NCBI RefSeq assembly: GCF_016862175.1
Contig: NZ_BOML01000031.1
Span: forward strand, 124,001-188,000
Length of the DNA: 64,000 nucleotides
Source: Paractinoplanes durhamensis
GTDB lineage: Bacteria > Actinomycetota > Actinomycetes > Mycobacteriales > Micromonosporaceae
Direction: 5' to 3'
Part shown: positions 26,189 to 34,747 of the stretch, piece after piece
How positions within the stretch are numbered: the first letter of the stretch is position 1
Layout: every line of letters begins with the position of its first letter
Notes under the pieces: generated by a model
What the model was told of the DNA's origin: nothing
The model's database searches: none
Seen by the model: only the letters and a program-made list of their open reading frames with translations
Translations under genes and position numbers: made by a program

Positions 26189-26825
26189 AGCGACTCTCGG
26201 CCTGGCGATCGTCGGCCTGGCCGGCGCGCTGTTCGCCATGCGCCGGATGTTCCTGATGGCCGCCCCGTCTTGCCTGGCCGGGCACTGGCACGGCTGCTAC
26301 GACACCGACAACGGGATCGTATTCATGCTGGTGGCCGGGCTGCCGGTGGCCGCGCTGGTGGTGGCGGCGCTGTCCCGTGTGCCGCGGGCCGACGCCTGGC
26401 GTAAGTCGCTGGCCGAGGTGGGCATGGTCTACGGGACGGTGCCGATGGTGTGGCTGACCCTGCAGCCGGGGCCGGGGGCCGGGGTCGTGCCCGGGCGGCT
26501 GAGCCTGATCCCGCTGCGGGACCTGATCACGATGGGACCGCTCGGGATCGGCGGCAACCTGGTGATCTTCGCGGCGCTCGGGTTCTTCGCCCCGATCCGG
26601 TTCGCGGCGCTCGCGTCGGTGCCCCGGATCCTGGCGCTCGGCGCCGGCTGCTCGGTCCTGGTCGAGATCGCGCAGTACGTCTTCCAACTGGACCGGGTGT
26701 CGTCGGTGGACGACGTGCTGGTCAACGCGGCCGGCGCGGTGCTGGCCGGGCTCGCGTCGCGGCGCTGGTGGCGCCGCCCCGCCGCGGAGCCGGCGGATCC
26801 TAGGCTGCGGGCATGCGCGTACTGA
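26181..26825 (+). CDS. VanZ-like membrane protein
   Basis: The 214-residue protein has about five membrane helices and the VanZ-type pattern (RLSLIPLRDLI, GGNLVIFAALGFF, VLVEIAQYVFQL, SSVDDVLVNAAGAVLG-like). VanZ proteins affect glycopeptide susceptibility by an unclear route and are also common in actinomycetes unrelated to resistance. The GTG at 26181 overlaps the hydrolase stop, and its end overlaps the response-regulator start by 13 bases, so the four genes from 25016 to 28574 form one coupled operon. Confidence 0.8.
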   Translation: MGKATLGLAIVGLAGALFAMRRMFLMAAPSCLAGHWHGCYDTDNGIVFMLVAGLPVAALVVAALSRVPRADAWRKSLAEVGMVYGTVPMVWLTLQPGPGAGVVPGRLSLIPLRDLITMGPLGIGGNLVIFAALGFFAPIRFAALASVPRILALGAGCSVLVEIAQYVFQLDRVSSVDDVLVNAAGAVLAGLASRRWWRRPAAEPADPRLRACAY

Positions 26826-27478
26826 TCGTGGAGGACGAGCCCTACCTGGCCGAAGCGGTCCGGGACGGGCTGCGGCTGGAGGCGATCGCCGCCGACATCG
26901 CCGGCGACGGCGACACCGCCCTGGAGTTGCTCGGCGTCAACTCGTACGACCTCGCCGTCCTCGACCGCGACATTCCCGGCCCGTCCGGCGACGAGGTCGC
27001 GCGGCGCATCGTCGCCTCCGGCAGCGGCATCCCGATCCTGATGCTCACCGCGGCCGACCGGATCGACGACAAGGCGTCCGGGTTCGAGCTCGGCGCCGAC
27101 GACTACCTCACCAAACCGTTCGAGCTGCGCGAGCTCGTCATGCGGCTGCGGGCGCTCGACCGGCGGCGCGCGCACGCCCGGCCGCCGGTCCGCGAGCTGG
27201 CCGGGCTGCGCCTCGACCCGTTCCGCCGGGAGGTCTTCCGGGACGAGCGGTACGTCGCCCTGACCCGTAAACAGTTCGCCGTGCTGGAGGTCCTGGTCGC
27301 GGCCGAGGGCGGCGTGGTCAGCGCCGAGGAGCTGCTGGAACGGGCCTGGGACGGCAACGCCGACCCGCTCACCAACGCCGTACGCATCACCGTCTCGGCC
27401 CTGCGCAAGCGGCTCGGCGAGCCGTGGATCATCGTGACCGTGCCCGGCGTCGGCTACCGGATCGAGACCCATGGCTAG
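26813..27478 (+). CDS. OmpR-family response regulator
   Basis: The 221-residue regulator has a receiver domain (VLIVEDEPYLAEAV, phosphorylated Asp51 in VLDRDIPG, conserved Lys in TKPF). A winged-helix DNA-binding domain follows (TRKQFAVLEVLVAAEGGVVSAEELLERAWD to VPGVGYRIE). It is coupled to the downstream kinase through an 8-base overlap and to VanZ upstream. The signal could be envelope stress or an antibiotic, judging from the neighbours. Confidence 0.95.
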   Translation: MRVLIVEDEPYLAEAVRDGLRLEAIAADIAGDGDTALELLGVNSYDLAVLDRDIPGPSGDEVARRIVASGSGIPILMLTAADRIDDKASGFELGADDYLTKPFELRELVMRLRALDRRRAHARPPVRELAGLRLDPFRREVFRDERYVALTRKQFAVLEVLVAAEGGVVSAEELLERAWDGNADPLTNAVRITVSALRKRLGEPWIIVTVPGVGYRIETHG

Positions 27479-28574
27479 CGCCCGGCTGAAACTCACCCTC
27501 AGCTACGCCGCCTTCCTGATGGTCGCCGGGGTGCTGCTGCTCGCCACGGTGTGGGTGTTCCTGCTGCGTTACGTCCCCGAGCAAGGGCTGATCGCGCCCG
27601 GTTCCGGCAACCCGCCGGTCGACGGCGTCTTCCCGGTCCGGTCCGAGCTGCTGCGCGCCTTCGCGCCGCGGGCCGCCGCGGTCCTCGCCCTGCTGCTGGT
27701 GTTCAGCCTGGTCGGCGGCTGGATCCTGGCCGGCCGGATGCTCGCCCCGCTGACCCGGATCACCGCGGCCGCGCGGCTGGTGGGCAGCGGGTCGCTCGCC
27801 CACCGGATCCGGATGACCGGCCGCCGGGACGAGTTCCGGGAGCTCTCCGACGCGTTCGACGCGATGCTCGAACAGCTCGAGTCGCACGTCGCCGAGCAGC
27901 GCCGGTTCGCCGCCAACGCCTCGCACGAGCTGCGTACGCCGCTGGCGATCACCCGGGCGCTCCTCGATGTCGCCCGCAAGGATCCGGCGTCGGACCGGGC
28001 CGAGCTGGTCGAGCGGCTGCACGAGGTCAACACCCGGGCGATCGACCTCACCGAGGCCCTCCTGCTGCTCAGCCGCGGCGACCGCGTCACCCGCGACCCC
28101 GTCGACCTCTCGCTGCTCGCCGAGGAGGCCGCGGAAACCCTGCTCCCGCCGGCCGAACAGCGCCGGATCACCCTGGAGGTGACCGGCGGCGCGGCCCCGG
28201 CGGCCGGCTCGGCCGAGCTGCTGGCCCGGATGGTGACGAACCTCGTCCAGAACGCGATCGTCCACAATCTCCCGTCCGGCGGCACCGTGACGGTCCACAC
28301 CGGGACGGACGGTGACTCGAGCGTGCTGCGGGTCGCGAACACCGGTCCCCGGCTCGCCCCCGACCTGGTGCCGACCCTCACCGAGCCGTTCCAGCGTGGC
28401 GCGGAACGGGTCCGCACCGACGAACACCCCGGCGTCGGGCTCGGGCTGGCCATCGTGCACCGCATCGTCCGCGCCCACGACGGGACCCTCGACCTCGTCC
28501 CCGGCCCGGCCGGCGGTCTGGTGGTCACGGTCCGGCTCACGGCCCGGCTCACCGGCCCGCTCACGCCGCGGTGA
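27471..28574 (+). CDS. Sensor histidine kinase
   Basis: The 367-residue kinase has two membrane helices (about 10-32 and 66-88) flanking a short external loop of roughly 35 residues, then HAMP. The HisKA motif is ANASHELRTPLAIT with His152; an N-box NLVQNAIVHN and a G-box GVGLGLAI follow. The short sensor loop suggests detection within the membrane rather than of a bulky ligand. It pairs with the overlapping OmpR-type regulator. The last 14 bases overlap the convergent SARP gene. Confidence 0.95.
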   Translation: MASARLKLTLSYAAFLMVAGVLLLATVWVFLLRYVPEQGLIAPGSGNPPVDGVFPVRSELLRAFAPRAAAVLALLLVFSLVGGWILAGRMLAPLTRITAAARLVGSGSLAHRIRMTGRRDEFRELSDAFDAMLEQLESHVAEQRRFAANASHELRTPLAITRALLDVARKDPASDRAELVERLHEVNTRAIDLTEALLLLSRGDRVTRDPVDLSLLAEEAAETLLPPAEQRRITLEVTGGAAPAAGSAELLARMVTNLVQNAIVHNLPSGGTVTVHTGTDGDSSVLRVANTGPRLAPDLVPTLTEPFQRGAERVRTDEHPGVGLGLAIVHRIVRAHDGTLDLVPGPAGGLVVTVRLTARLTGPLTPR

Positions 28575-31500
28575 GCGTCGCCTCGGCCTGATCGGCGAGC
28601 AGGCGCATGCCGGCCCGGCCGGCCAGGGCCTTGGCCCGCAGCGCGAACCCGGCGGCGTCGTCGTGCCGGCCGAGTTTGCGGTGCACGACCGCGAGGCCGA
28701 TCAGGGCCAGACCCTCGAACTGCAGGCTGGCCGTCCGGCGGGCCAGGTCGTACGCGAGCTGGTGCTGGTCGATCGCCCGGCGATGATGGCCGAGCAGGCC
28801 GTCCGCCCGGCCGAGCGCGTTCAACGCCATGATCTCGGTCTGCCGGTCGGTGGTCTCCCGGGCCACCTCCAGCGCCGCCGCGGCCCGCTCCTGCGCCCGG
28901 GCCGGCCGGCCGAGGTCGCAGTCCAGCTCGGCCAGGCAGCACTCGATCACCGTCTGGCCGTCCCGGTCGCCCACCTGCAGGTAGCGCCGGAGCGCGGCGT
29001 CGAGGTGCCGGCGGGCATCGTCGAGCCGGCCGAGTTGGTGGCTGACCTGACCGAGCCCGGTCAGCGCCAGTGCCTCGCCGTGCCGGCTGCCGAGGGTGCC
29101 GTTCAGGGTGAGCGCCGCGGCGTAGCAGTCCGCGGCCTCGGCCAGGCGGCCCATGTCCTGGTAGACGGCGGCGAGGTTGCCCAGGTTGTTGGCCTCGCCG
29201 GCCCGGCGGCCGCTGCGCCGGTCGACGGCGAGCGCGGCGTCGAGGTGCGCGGCCGCCTCGGCCAGCCGGCCCTGCTTGCGGCAGACGATGCCGAGGTTGC
29301 CGAGGGTGGTGGCCTCCGACTCGGTCCAGCCGCAGGCCCGGGCCAGCCGCAGGGTCTCGGTGTAGTGGTCGAGCGCGACGTCGAACTCGCCCATGCTGCG
29401 CCGCGCGGTGCCGAGGCTGTGCAGCGCCGCGGCCTGGGCCCGGACATCGCCACCGCGCCGCGCCGCGACCAACGCCGCCTCGGCGACGGTCAGCCAGTCG
29501 GCGGTGTGCCGGGACAGGTGGAAATAGCCGCGGAGGGCGTCGGCGAGCAGGCAACCGGCCCCTCCCGCGGCCGCCGCTACCGCCAGCACCAGGTTGTGAT
29601 GCTCGGCCGTCAGCCAGGCCAGCGCCGTCGCATGGGTCATCGGAGGCAGGTCCGGCGGCGACGGGCGCAGCCGCAACATGTGCGGATAGAGCGCGTCGGC
29701 GGCCGCCTCGGCGTGCCGGACGTAGTGGTCGTAGAGCCGCCCGAGCGCGTCGTCGCGGTCCTCGGCCGCGGCCCGCTCGGCCGCGTACAGGCGCAGCAGG
29801 TCGTGGAACGCGTACCGGCCGCCGCGGACGTCGATGAGGTGGGCCTGGGCGAGCCGGGTCAGTGCGGCGGCCGCGTCCGTTCCGGCCAGGGCGGTCGCGT
29901 CGGCGACCGTGACATCCCGGCCCGGCGCGGCGCCGAGCAGGCCGAACAGCCGCCGGGTGAAGGGGTCCAGCCGGGCGTAGGAAAGATCGAACGCGGCCCG
30001 TACGGCGTTGGCGTCGTCCCCGCCGACCGCCAGCGCGCCGAGCCCGCGGTCGCCGCGCAGCTCCGCGACGTGTTCGGCCACCGTGGACTCCGGCGCGAGC
30101 TTGAGGTTCGCGGCCGCGATCCGCAGGGCCAGCGGCAGGTAGGCGCAGAGCCGGGCCAGGGTGGCCACCGCGGCCGGTTCGGCGGCGACCCGCTCGGCGC
30201 CCAGCACCCGGGCCAGCAGCGTGTCCGCCTCCCGCGGGTCGAACACGCCGAGTCGAAGATGCTCGGCGCCGTCCCGGGCGACCAGGCCGCCGAGCGTCTG
30301 CCGGCTGGTGATCAGCACGACCGAGCCGGCGCCGCCGGGCAGCAGCGGCCGGACCTGCTCGGCGCTGGACGCGTTGTCCAGCACGACGAGCATCCGCCGG
30401 CCGGCCAGCAGCGTTCGGTAGAGGGCCGTGGCCTGGTCCGGTTCGGCCGGCATCTGGTCGGCGGGCACCCCGAGGGCGGCAAGGAAGCCGCCGAGCGCCT
30501 CGGCCGGTTGCAGCGGCGGCGACGTCGCGTAGCCGTGCAGGTTGACGTAGAGCTGGCCGCCGTCCATCCGGTCGGCGACCCGGTGCGCCCACTCGATCGC
30601 GAGGGTGGTCTTGCCGACCCCGGCCGTGCCGCAGATGACGCCGATCGCGACCGTGTCCTGGCTGACCAGTGCGTCGAGGCGCTTGAGGTGGGCGGCACGA
30701 CCGGTGAACGCGGAGACCGCGGCGGGCAGTTGGGCGGGCGCCGGGCGGCCGGGCGGTGGGGTCTGCTCCCCGGGGTCGAGGATCCGGCGGTGCAGCTCAC
30801 GCAGGGCCGGGCCGGGCTCGATGCCGAGCTCCTCGACCAGGGTGCGGCGGGCCGTGCGGTAGGCGGCGAGCGCGTCCGCCCGCCGGTCGCCCCGGTGCAG
30901 CGCGGTGATCAGGTGCGCCCAGAACGACTCCCGCAGCGGGTGGTCCTGCACCAGGCCGCGCAGTTCGGCCACCAGGCTCGCGGGCCGGTCGAGGAGCAGC
31001 TCGGCCCGGATGCACTCGTCGAGCACGCTCAGCCGGCGCTCTTCGAGGCGGGCGGCCTCGGCCCGGCAGGCCGGGGCGTCGATGCCGTCGAACGCCGGGC
31101 CGCGCCACCAGGCCAGGGCCTCCCGGAACAGGGCGCTCGCGTCGGCCGGCGACTCCTCGGCCGCGAAGCGCCGGGCCGCCTCGGCCAGCTCCTCGAACCG
31201 CTGCAAGTCCGACGAGCTCGGTGGCAGCTGGAGAAGGTAGCCGTGGTTGCGTGTCGCCAGCAGGCCGGCCGGGCCGTCGCGCAGCGCCCGGCGCAGGCCG
31301 GCCACGCATCCCTGCACCAGGCTCCGGGCTCGCGGCGGGACCGCCTCACCCCAGAGCTGGTCGGCGATCCGGTCGACCGACACGACCTGGCCGGCGTGCG
31401 CCAGGAGCACGGCCAGCACCGTGTGCTGCTGTGGCCCGCCGAGCGCCACCAGCCGCTCGCCGTCCCGTACCTCCAAGGGTCCGAGAAAATCGAAGCGCAC
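28561..31500 (-). CDS. AfsR/SARP-type regulator with NB-ARC ATPase and TPR repeats
   Basis: This 979-residue regulator has an OmpR-like winged helix (about 1-95, MRFDFLGPLEVRDG) and a BTAD domain (about 100-250). An NB-ARC ATPase follows with P-loop GTAGVGKTT (about 290) and VLITSRQTLGGL. Many TPR repeats (about 600-960) make up the rest. SARPs activate secondary-metabolite or developmental genes by binding heptamer direct repeats; ATP and TPR partners gate activity. It starts with GTG and no ribosome site; TAGCGT six bases upstream suggests a leaderless transcript. Three 11-bp direct repeats lie in the divergent intergenic space. Confidence 0.93.
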   Translation of the reverse strand: MRFDFLGPLEVRDGERLVALGGPQQHTVLAVLLAHAGQVVSVDRIADQLWGEAVPPRARSLVQGCVAGLRRALRDGPAGLLATRNHGYLLQLPPSSSDLQRFEELAEAARRFAAEESPADASALFREALAWWRGPAFDGIDAPACRAEAARLEERRLSVLDECIRAELLLDRPASLVAELRGLVQDHPLRESFWAHLITALHRGDRRADALAAYRTARRTLVEELGIEPGPALRELHRRILDPGEQTPPPGRPAPAQLPAAVSAFTGRAAHLKRLDALVSQDTVAIGVICGTAGVGKTTLAIEWAHRVADRMDGGQLYVNLHGYATSPPLQPAEALGGFLAALGVPADQMPAEPDQATALYRTLLAGRRMLVVLDNASSAEQVRPLLPGGAGSVVLITSRQTLGGLVARDGAEHLRLGVFDPREADTLLARVLGAERVAAEPAAVATLARLCAYLPLALRIAAANLKLAPESTVAEHVAELRGDRGLGALAVGGDDANAVRAAFDLSYARLDPFTRRLFGLLGAAPGRDVTVADATALAGTDAAAALTRLAQAHLIDVRGGRYAFHDLLRLYAAERAAAEDRDDALGRLYDHYVRHAEAAADALYPHMLRLRPSPPDLPPMTHATALAWLTAEHHNLVLAVAAAAGGAGCLLADALRGYFHLSRHTADWLTVAEAALVAARRGGDVRAQAAALHSLGTARRSMGEFDVALDHYTETLRLARACGWTESEATTLGNLGIVCRKQGRLAEAAAHLDAALAVDRRSGRRAGEANNLGNLAAVYQDMGRLAEAADCYAAALTLNGTLGSRHGEALALTGLGQVSHQLGRLDDARRHLDAALRRYLQVGDRDGQTVIECCLAELDCDLGRPARAQERAAAALEVARETTDRQTEIMALNALGRADGLLGHHRRAIDQHQLAYDLARRTASLQFEGLALIGLAVVHRKLGRHDDAAGFALRAKALAGRAGMRLLADQAEATLTAA

Positions 31501-31506
31501 AAATGC

Positions 31507-31512
31507 ACGCTA
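31507..31512 (-). promoter_or_regulatory. -10 box of likely leaderless SARP-gene promoter
   Basis: On the minus strand TAGCGT is followed by GCATTT and the GTG start at 31500. No Shine-Dalgarno sequence is present, which supports leaderless transcription. Confidence 0.45.
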
Positions 31513-31558
31513 ACCGTTCGCGACGCCGCAGTTGACCGTGATGTCGCGTAGTGGACTT

Positions 31559-31591
31559 CCCATCGGTTCCCCATCGGTTGCCCATCGGCCC
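31559..31591. promoter_or_regulatory. Three 11-bp direct repeats, probable SARP binding site
   Basis: CCCATCGGTTC (31559-31569), CCCATCGGTTG (31570-31580) and CCCATCGGCCC (31581-31591) repeat with an exact 11-base period, one helical turn. SARP proteins bind heptamers spaced by four bases, which gives this period. The site lies between the SARP gene and a divergent secreted-protein gene, 17 bases before that gene's ATG. A weak -10-like GACCGT follows at 31595-31600. Confidence 0.65.
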
Positions 31592-31608
31592 CGGCGACCG
31601 TGTGGCCC

Positions 31609-32493
31609 ATGACTATTCACTTCCGGCCCGTTCGGGTCGCGTTGGCCGTGGTCGTCGCGGTCACCGCGGTATTCAGCGGCGTACCGGCCGCGAACGCGGC
31701 GCTCGCCGCGACCACCGTCTCGGCGCTGACCCGGGTCAACGCCATCAGTGCCACCAACTCCTTCGACAACAAGGGGGTGGCCGCGAACTGCCCGGTCGGG
31801 CAGCGGATCGTCGGCGGATCCGCGATCGCCTTCGGCGAGCCGGGGGTCTTCGTCCGGGTCACCGGTCCGATCATCGGCATCAACGGCCAGGACCAGGGCA
31901 CCATCGTCTACGGCGCGGAGGAGGACGAGACCCGCTCGGCCGGCAACTGGGCGCTGACCATCACCGCGATCTGCGCCGTCACGCCGCCCGGCTACGAGCT
32001 CATCATTTCGCCGTTCGCCGGGGAGAACTCGGCGAGCAGCCGGGAGGCCACCGCGACGTGCAGCCCGGGCAAGCAGATGCTCGGCGGGTTCGGCGACGTG
32101 TCGACCGGCAACTTCAACGTCATCCTCGACGACATCCAGCCGAGCCTGAACCTCAACAGCGTCACCGTGCGGGCGTTCGAGGACGAGACCGGCGCGGCCA
32201 ACACCTGGTTCGTGACCGCGTTCGCGGTCTGCGCCAACCCGGTGGCCGGCCTGAGCGTGCAGTTCAACTCGTCCGAGACGGCGTCCCCGCCGGCCCAGCT
32301 GGCCACCCAGGTGTTCTGCCCGGCCGGCACCCGGGCGCTCAGCGGTGGCGGCACCATCAACTCCGGCTTCGGCCAGGTGGATTCGGCCAGCCTGTTCGTG
32401 AGCGGTGACCACGTCAACTTCAGCTCGGCCGAGGACCGCAACGGCTATGCGAGCAACTGGTCCCGGACCGCGTACGCGGTGTGCGCGACCTGA
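31609..32493 (+). CDS. Secreted protein with repeated Cys-containing units, function unknown
   Basis: The 294-residue protein has a signal peptide (about 1-30, ending AANA) and no membrane anchor. The mature part contains six cysteines arranged in three similar units: NCPVGQRIVGGSA...TAICAV, TCSPGKQMLGGFG...AFAVCAN and FCPAGTRALSGGG...AYAVCAT. This suggests a three-fold propeller or prism with one disulfide per unit. I do not recognise an enzyme motif. Its promoter holds the probable SARP site, so it is likely a direct target of the adjacent regulator. Confidence 0.72.
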   Translation: MTIHFRPVRVALAVVVAVTAVFSGVPAANAALAATTVSALTRVNAISATNSFDNKGVAANCPVGQRIVGGSAIAFGEPGVFVRVTGPIIGINGQDQGTIVYGAEEDETRSAGNWALTITAICAVTPPGYELIISPFAGENSASSREATATCSPGKQMLGGFGDVSTGNFNVILDDIQPSLNLNSVTVRAFEDETGAANTWFVTAFAVCANPVAGLSVQFNSSETASPPAQLATQVFCPAGTRALSGGGTINSGFGQVDSASLFVSGDHVNFSSAEDRNGYASNWSRTAYAVCAT

Positions 32494-32496
32494 TTC

Positions 32497-33489
32497 TCAA
32501 GCGTTGATGAGGCCGCCGATGATGTCGGCGGCGGGGGCAGGGCGGGCATCGGCGAAGCCGGTGCCCGCCCATAAGTTGAGGGCACTCGCGTCGCCGCGGG
32601 CGGCGGCCGCGGCGCGGATCGGGGCGGTCAGGTGATGGATCGCCGGGTAGCCGATCGGCGCGCGATCGCCGTAGGTGTCGGTGAAGCGGTTGCGCAGCGC
32701 CCGGGCCGGCTGGCCGGTGAACACCCTGGTCACCACGGTCTCGCGATAGTCGCCGGACAGCATGGCGGCGCGCTGCGGAGCCCGGGTGCCGGCTTCCTCC
32801 GCCAGCAGGAAGACGGTGCCGCACTGCACCGCCGTGGCGCCCGCGTCGAGCAGGGCGTGCACATCGGCGGCGGTGGCGGTGCCGCCGGCCGCGACCACCG
32901 GGACGTCGGCGACCGCGCGCACGGCGGCGAGAACCTCGAGTGCGGTGCCGGCTCCGCGATAGCCGTCCGGGTGGGTGGTGGCGGCGTGCCCGCCGGCCGT
33001 GCCGGCCTGGGCGATCAACGCCTGCGGGCGGGCGGCGAGGGCGGCGCGGGCTTCGCCGGCCGAGGTCACCGTGATGAGTACGCTGCTGCCGGCGTCGCGC
33101 AACGCCTGGACAACGACCCGATCGGGTACGCCGAACGTGAAGCTGACCAGCGGCACCCGGTACGCCACCGCCAGCTCGACCTTCGCGGCGAAGTGGTCGT
33201 CGTCGGTCAGGCGCAGCGGGGGCAGGTCCACCTCGTACCGGTCGGCCTCGGCCTGCAGCAACCGCCGGTATGCGTCCAGCGGCGCCGGGTCGGCCGGGGC
33301 CGGCATCGGCACGAAGATGTTGAGCCCGTGCGGCTCGCCGGCCACCGCTCGCAACTCGGCTTCGACGGCCGCAGGCGTCTTGTAGCCGGCCGCCAGGAAC
33401 CCGGTCGCGCCCGCCTTCGCCGCGGCGATCACCAGGTCAGTGGTGGTCGGACCACCGGCCATCGGGGCGACGACGAGCGGGGTCAGCAT
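32497..33489 (-). CDS. Nitronate monooxygenase-like FMN enzyme
   Basis: The 330-residue TIM-barrel flavoenzyme resembles 2-nitropropane dioxygenases. It starts PLVVAPMAGGPTTTDLV and shows AQAGTAGGH, the region of the catalytic histidine, then VVAAGGTATAADVHALLDAGATAVQCGT with the FMN phosphate site. It may detoxify alkyl nitronates; some relatives have other roles. It ends three bases from the stop of the convergent secreted-protein gene. Confidence 0.85.
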   Translation of the reverse strand: MLTPLVVAPMAGGPTTTDLVIAAAKAGATGFLAAGYKTPAAVEAELRAVAGEPHGLNIFVPMPAPADPAPLDAYRRLLQAEADRYEVDLPPLRLTDDDHFAAKVELAVAYRVPLVSFTFGVPDRVVVQALRDAGSSVLITVTSAGEARAALAARPQALIAQAGTAGGHAATTHPDGYRGAGTALEVLAAVRAVADVPVVAAGGTATAADVHALLDAGATAVQCGTVFLLAEEAGTRAPQRAAMLSGDYRETVVTRVFTGQPARALRNRFTDTYGDRAPIGYPAIHHLTAPIRAAAAARGDASALNLWAGTGFADARPAPAADIIGGLINA

Positions 33490-33499
33490 GCCGCCGAGC

Positions 33500-34441
33500 C
33501 TATTCCCGTCCGAACCAGCTCATCGCCTGCCCGTGCGGCCGGGTCCAGGCCAGCGGGCGGCCGTCGAGGGCGAGGATGTTGTAGAGCGTCTCGTCCGGTG
33601 GGTCCGGGATTCCGGCGTACGCAAAGGTTGCCGGGTTTTCCACCGAGATCCAGTGGCCGGGCAGGTCGCGTACCCGATCGGTGAACGCACGCCGCCGGTC
33701 CGGCGGCACCTGATAGAGCACCGACGTGTTGAAGATGACGAGCGTGGCGCCCTCGGGCGACGCCTCGGCCACTACCGCAAGATCGTCGACCAGATCACCG
33801 CGCCGCAGCCGGGGCGGATCGGCCGCCGCGATGCGCGCCGCCGCCCGCAACCGTTCGCGGCGGTGGTGGTGCTCGGGCCAGATCAGCGATTCCAGCCAGC
33901 GCACGTCGGCCGGATCGGTGATGTCGAGCGGGTTGAGATCGAGGCCGGCCCGCCACACCACCTGTGGCAACGCGGCCGGCGGCGGGGTTCCGGTCAGGTC
34001 GCAGCCGAGGACCACCGGGCTGTCGCCGAGCGGGTGATCGCCGTAGCGGTAGGCGTAGCGATCGGGGTAGAGGTTGAGGCCGGCCGAGCAGCCGATCTCC
34101 AGCAGGGCGAGGGGCTGGGGCAGCGCGGCGAGCACCGGCAGCAGCAGCGCGCAGCGACCGGTCTCGTTGGTCTGGGTCGCCCGGGTGCGCATCTCCGGCA
34201 CGATCGACGCCCAGCGCTCCCGGACGAACGCGCGGAACGCGGCCTGGTCGGTGACCGGGCCGCCGAGGAAGGTGACCACCGCGTACAGCAAATTGGGCTG
34301 GCGTTTGGCCGGCGGCAGCGTGTCGAGAAGGGCGAGCACGTCCGGGTCGTGCGACACGGCGACGGACAGCGTCTCGTAGGCGGGCGAGACACCGTGCGCC
34401 TCCCGGGCCGCGAACTCCGCGTACGTCATGGCGGTCGGCAT
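33500..34441 (-). CDS. DUF2332 family protein
   Basis: This protein of about 313 residues matches the DUF2332 pattern: PNLLYAVVTFLGG, LALLEIGCSAGLNLYPDRYAY, PVVLGCDLTGTPPP and TLVIFNTSVLYQVPPDRR. The GCSAGLNL segment resembles a nucleotide- or SAM-binding loop, so a methyltransferase fold is possible. No function is established to my knowledge. Starts at 34441 or 34429 are both plausible. Confidence 0.8.
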   Translation of the reverse strand: MPTAMTYAEFAAREAHGVSPAYETLSVAVSHDPDVLALLDTLPPAKRQPNLLYAVVTFLGGPVTDQAAFRAFVRERWASIVPEMRTRATQTNETGRCALLLPVLAALPQPLALLEIGCSAGLNLYPDRYAYRYGDHPLGDSPVVLGCDLTGTPPPAALPQVVWRAGLDLNPLDITDPADVRWLESLIWPEHHHRRERLRAAARIAAADPPRLRRGDLVDDLAVVAEASPEGATLVIFNTSVLYQVPPDRRRAFTDRVRDLPGHWISVENPATFAYAGIPDPPDETLYNILALDGRPLAWTRPHGQAMSWFGRE

Positions 34442-34747
34442 GCCTGTAGGAAACCATTCGTGGCGGGTGCGGAGGAGCCCGTCCGGGATCGGACATCCGC
34501 CATCGGAAGGCAACGAACCTGGGCAGTTCGGAGTCTTAACTATTCAGCGAGGCATTAAATGTCTTGTTGCAACTGCGCGGGCCGGGGATGGTCATCTGGT
34601 CGAGCCGGCCACCGGGCGAGCTGACTGCTGTGGCGGTTGCGTAATACGGGGGACGGTCCCAGCCGGGGGTGCGTGCGGCGGCGGCTCGGCCCCTCCTGAT
34701 CGCCGAGCTAAGATTCCGGGACAGCAAGGCAGCCCCCGGGAGCCGAC
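34442..34747. other. Divergent intergenic region, no gene seen
   Basis: About 300 bases between the DUF2332 gene and the GTG of the ArsR-like regulator. An AT-richer patch (34535-34570, TCTTAACTATTCAGCGAGG) may hold promoter elements. I see no convincing coding frame or strong hairpin. Confidence 0.4.

Noticed and set aside
26181-28574. Glycopeptide resistance (vanRS/vanZ) cluster
   Set aside because: VanH, VanA and VanX homologues are absent, and VanZ-like genes and OmpR-type systems are common separately in actinomycetes.
28312-31551. 1079-codon open frame opposite the SARP gene
   Set aside because: It is the codon-position mirror of the SARP gene, Arg/Gln-rich without domains, whereas the minus strand has clear wHTH, NB-ARC and TPR signatures.
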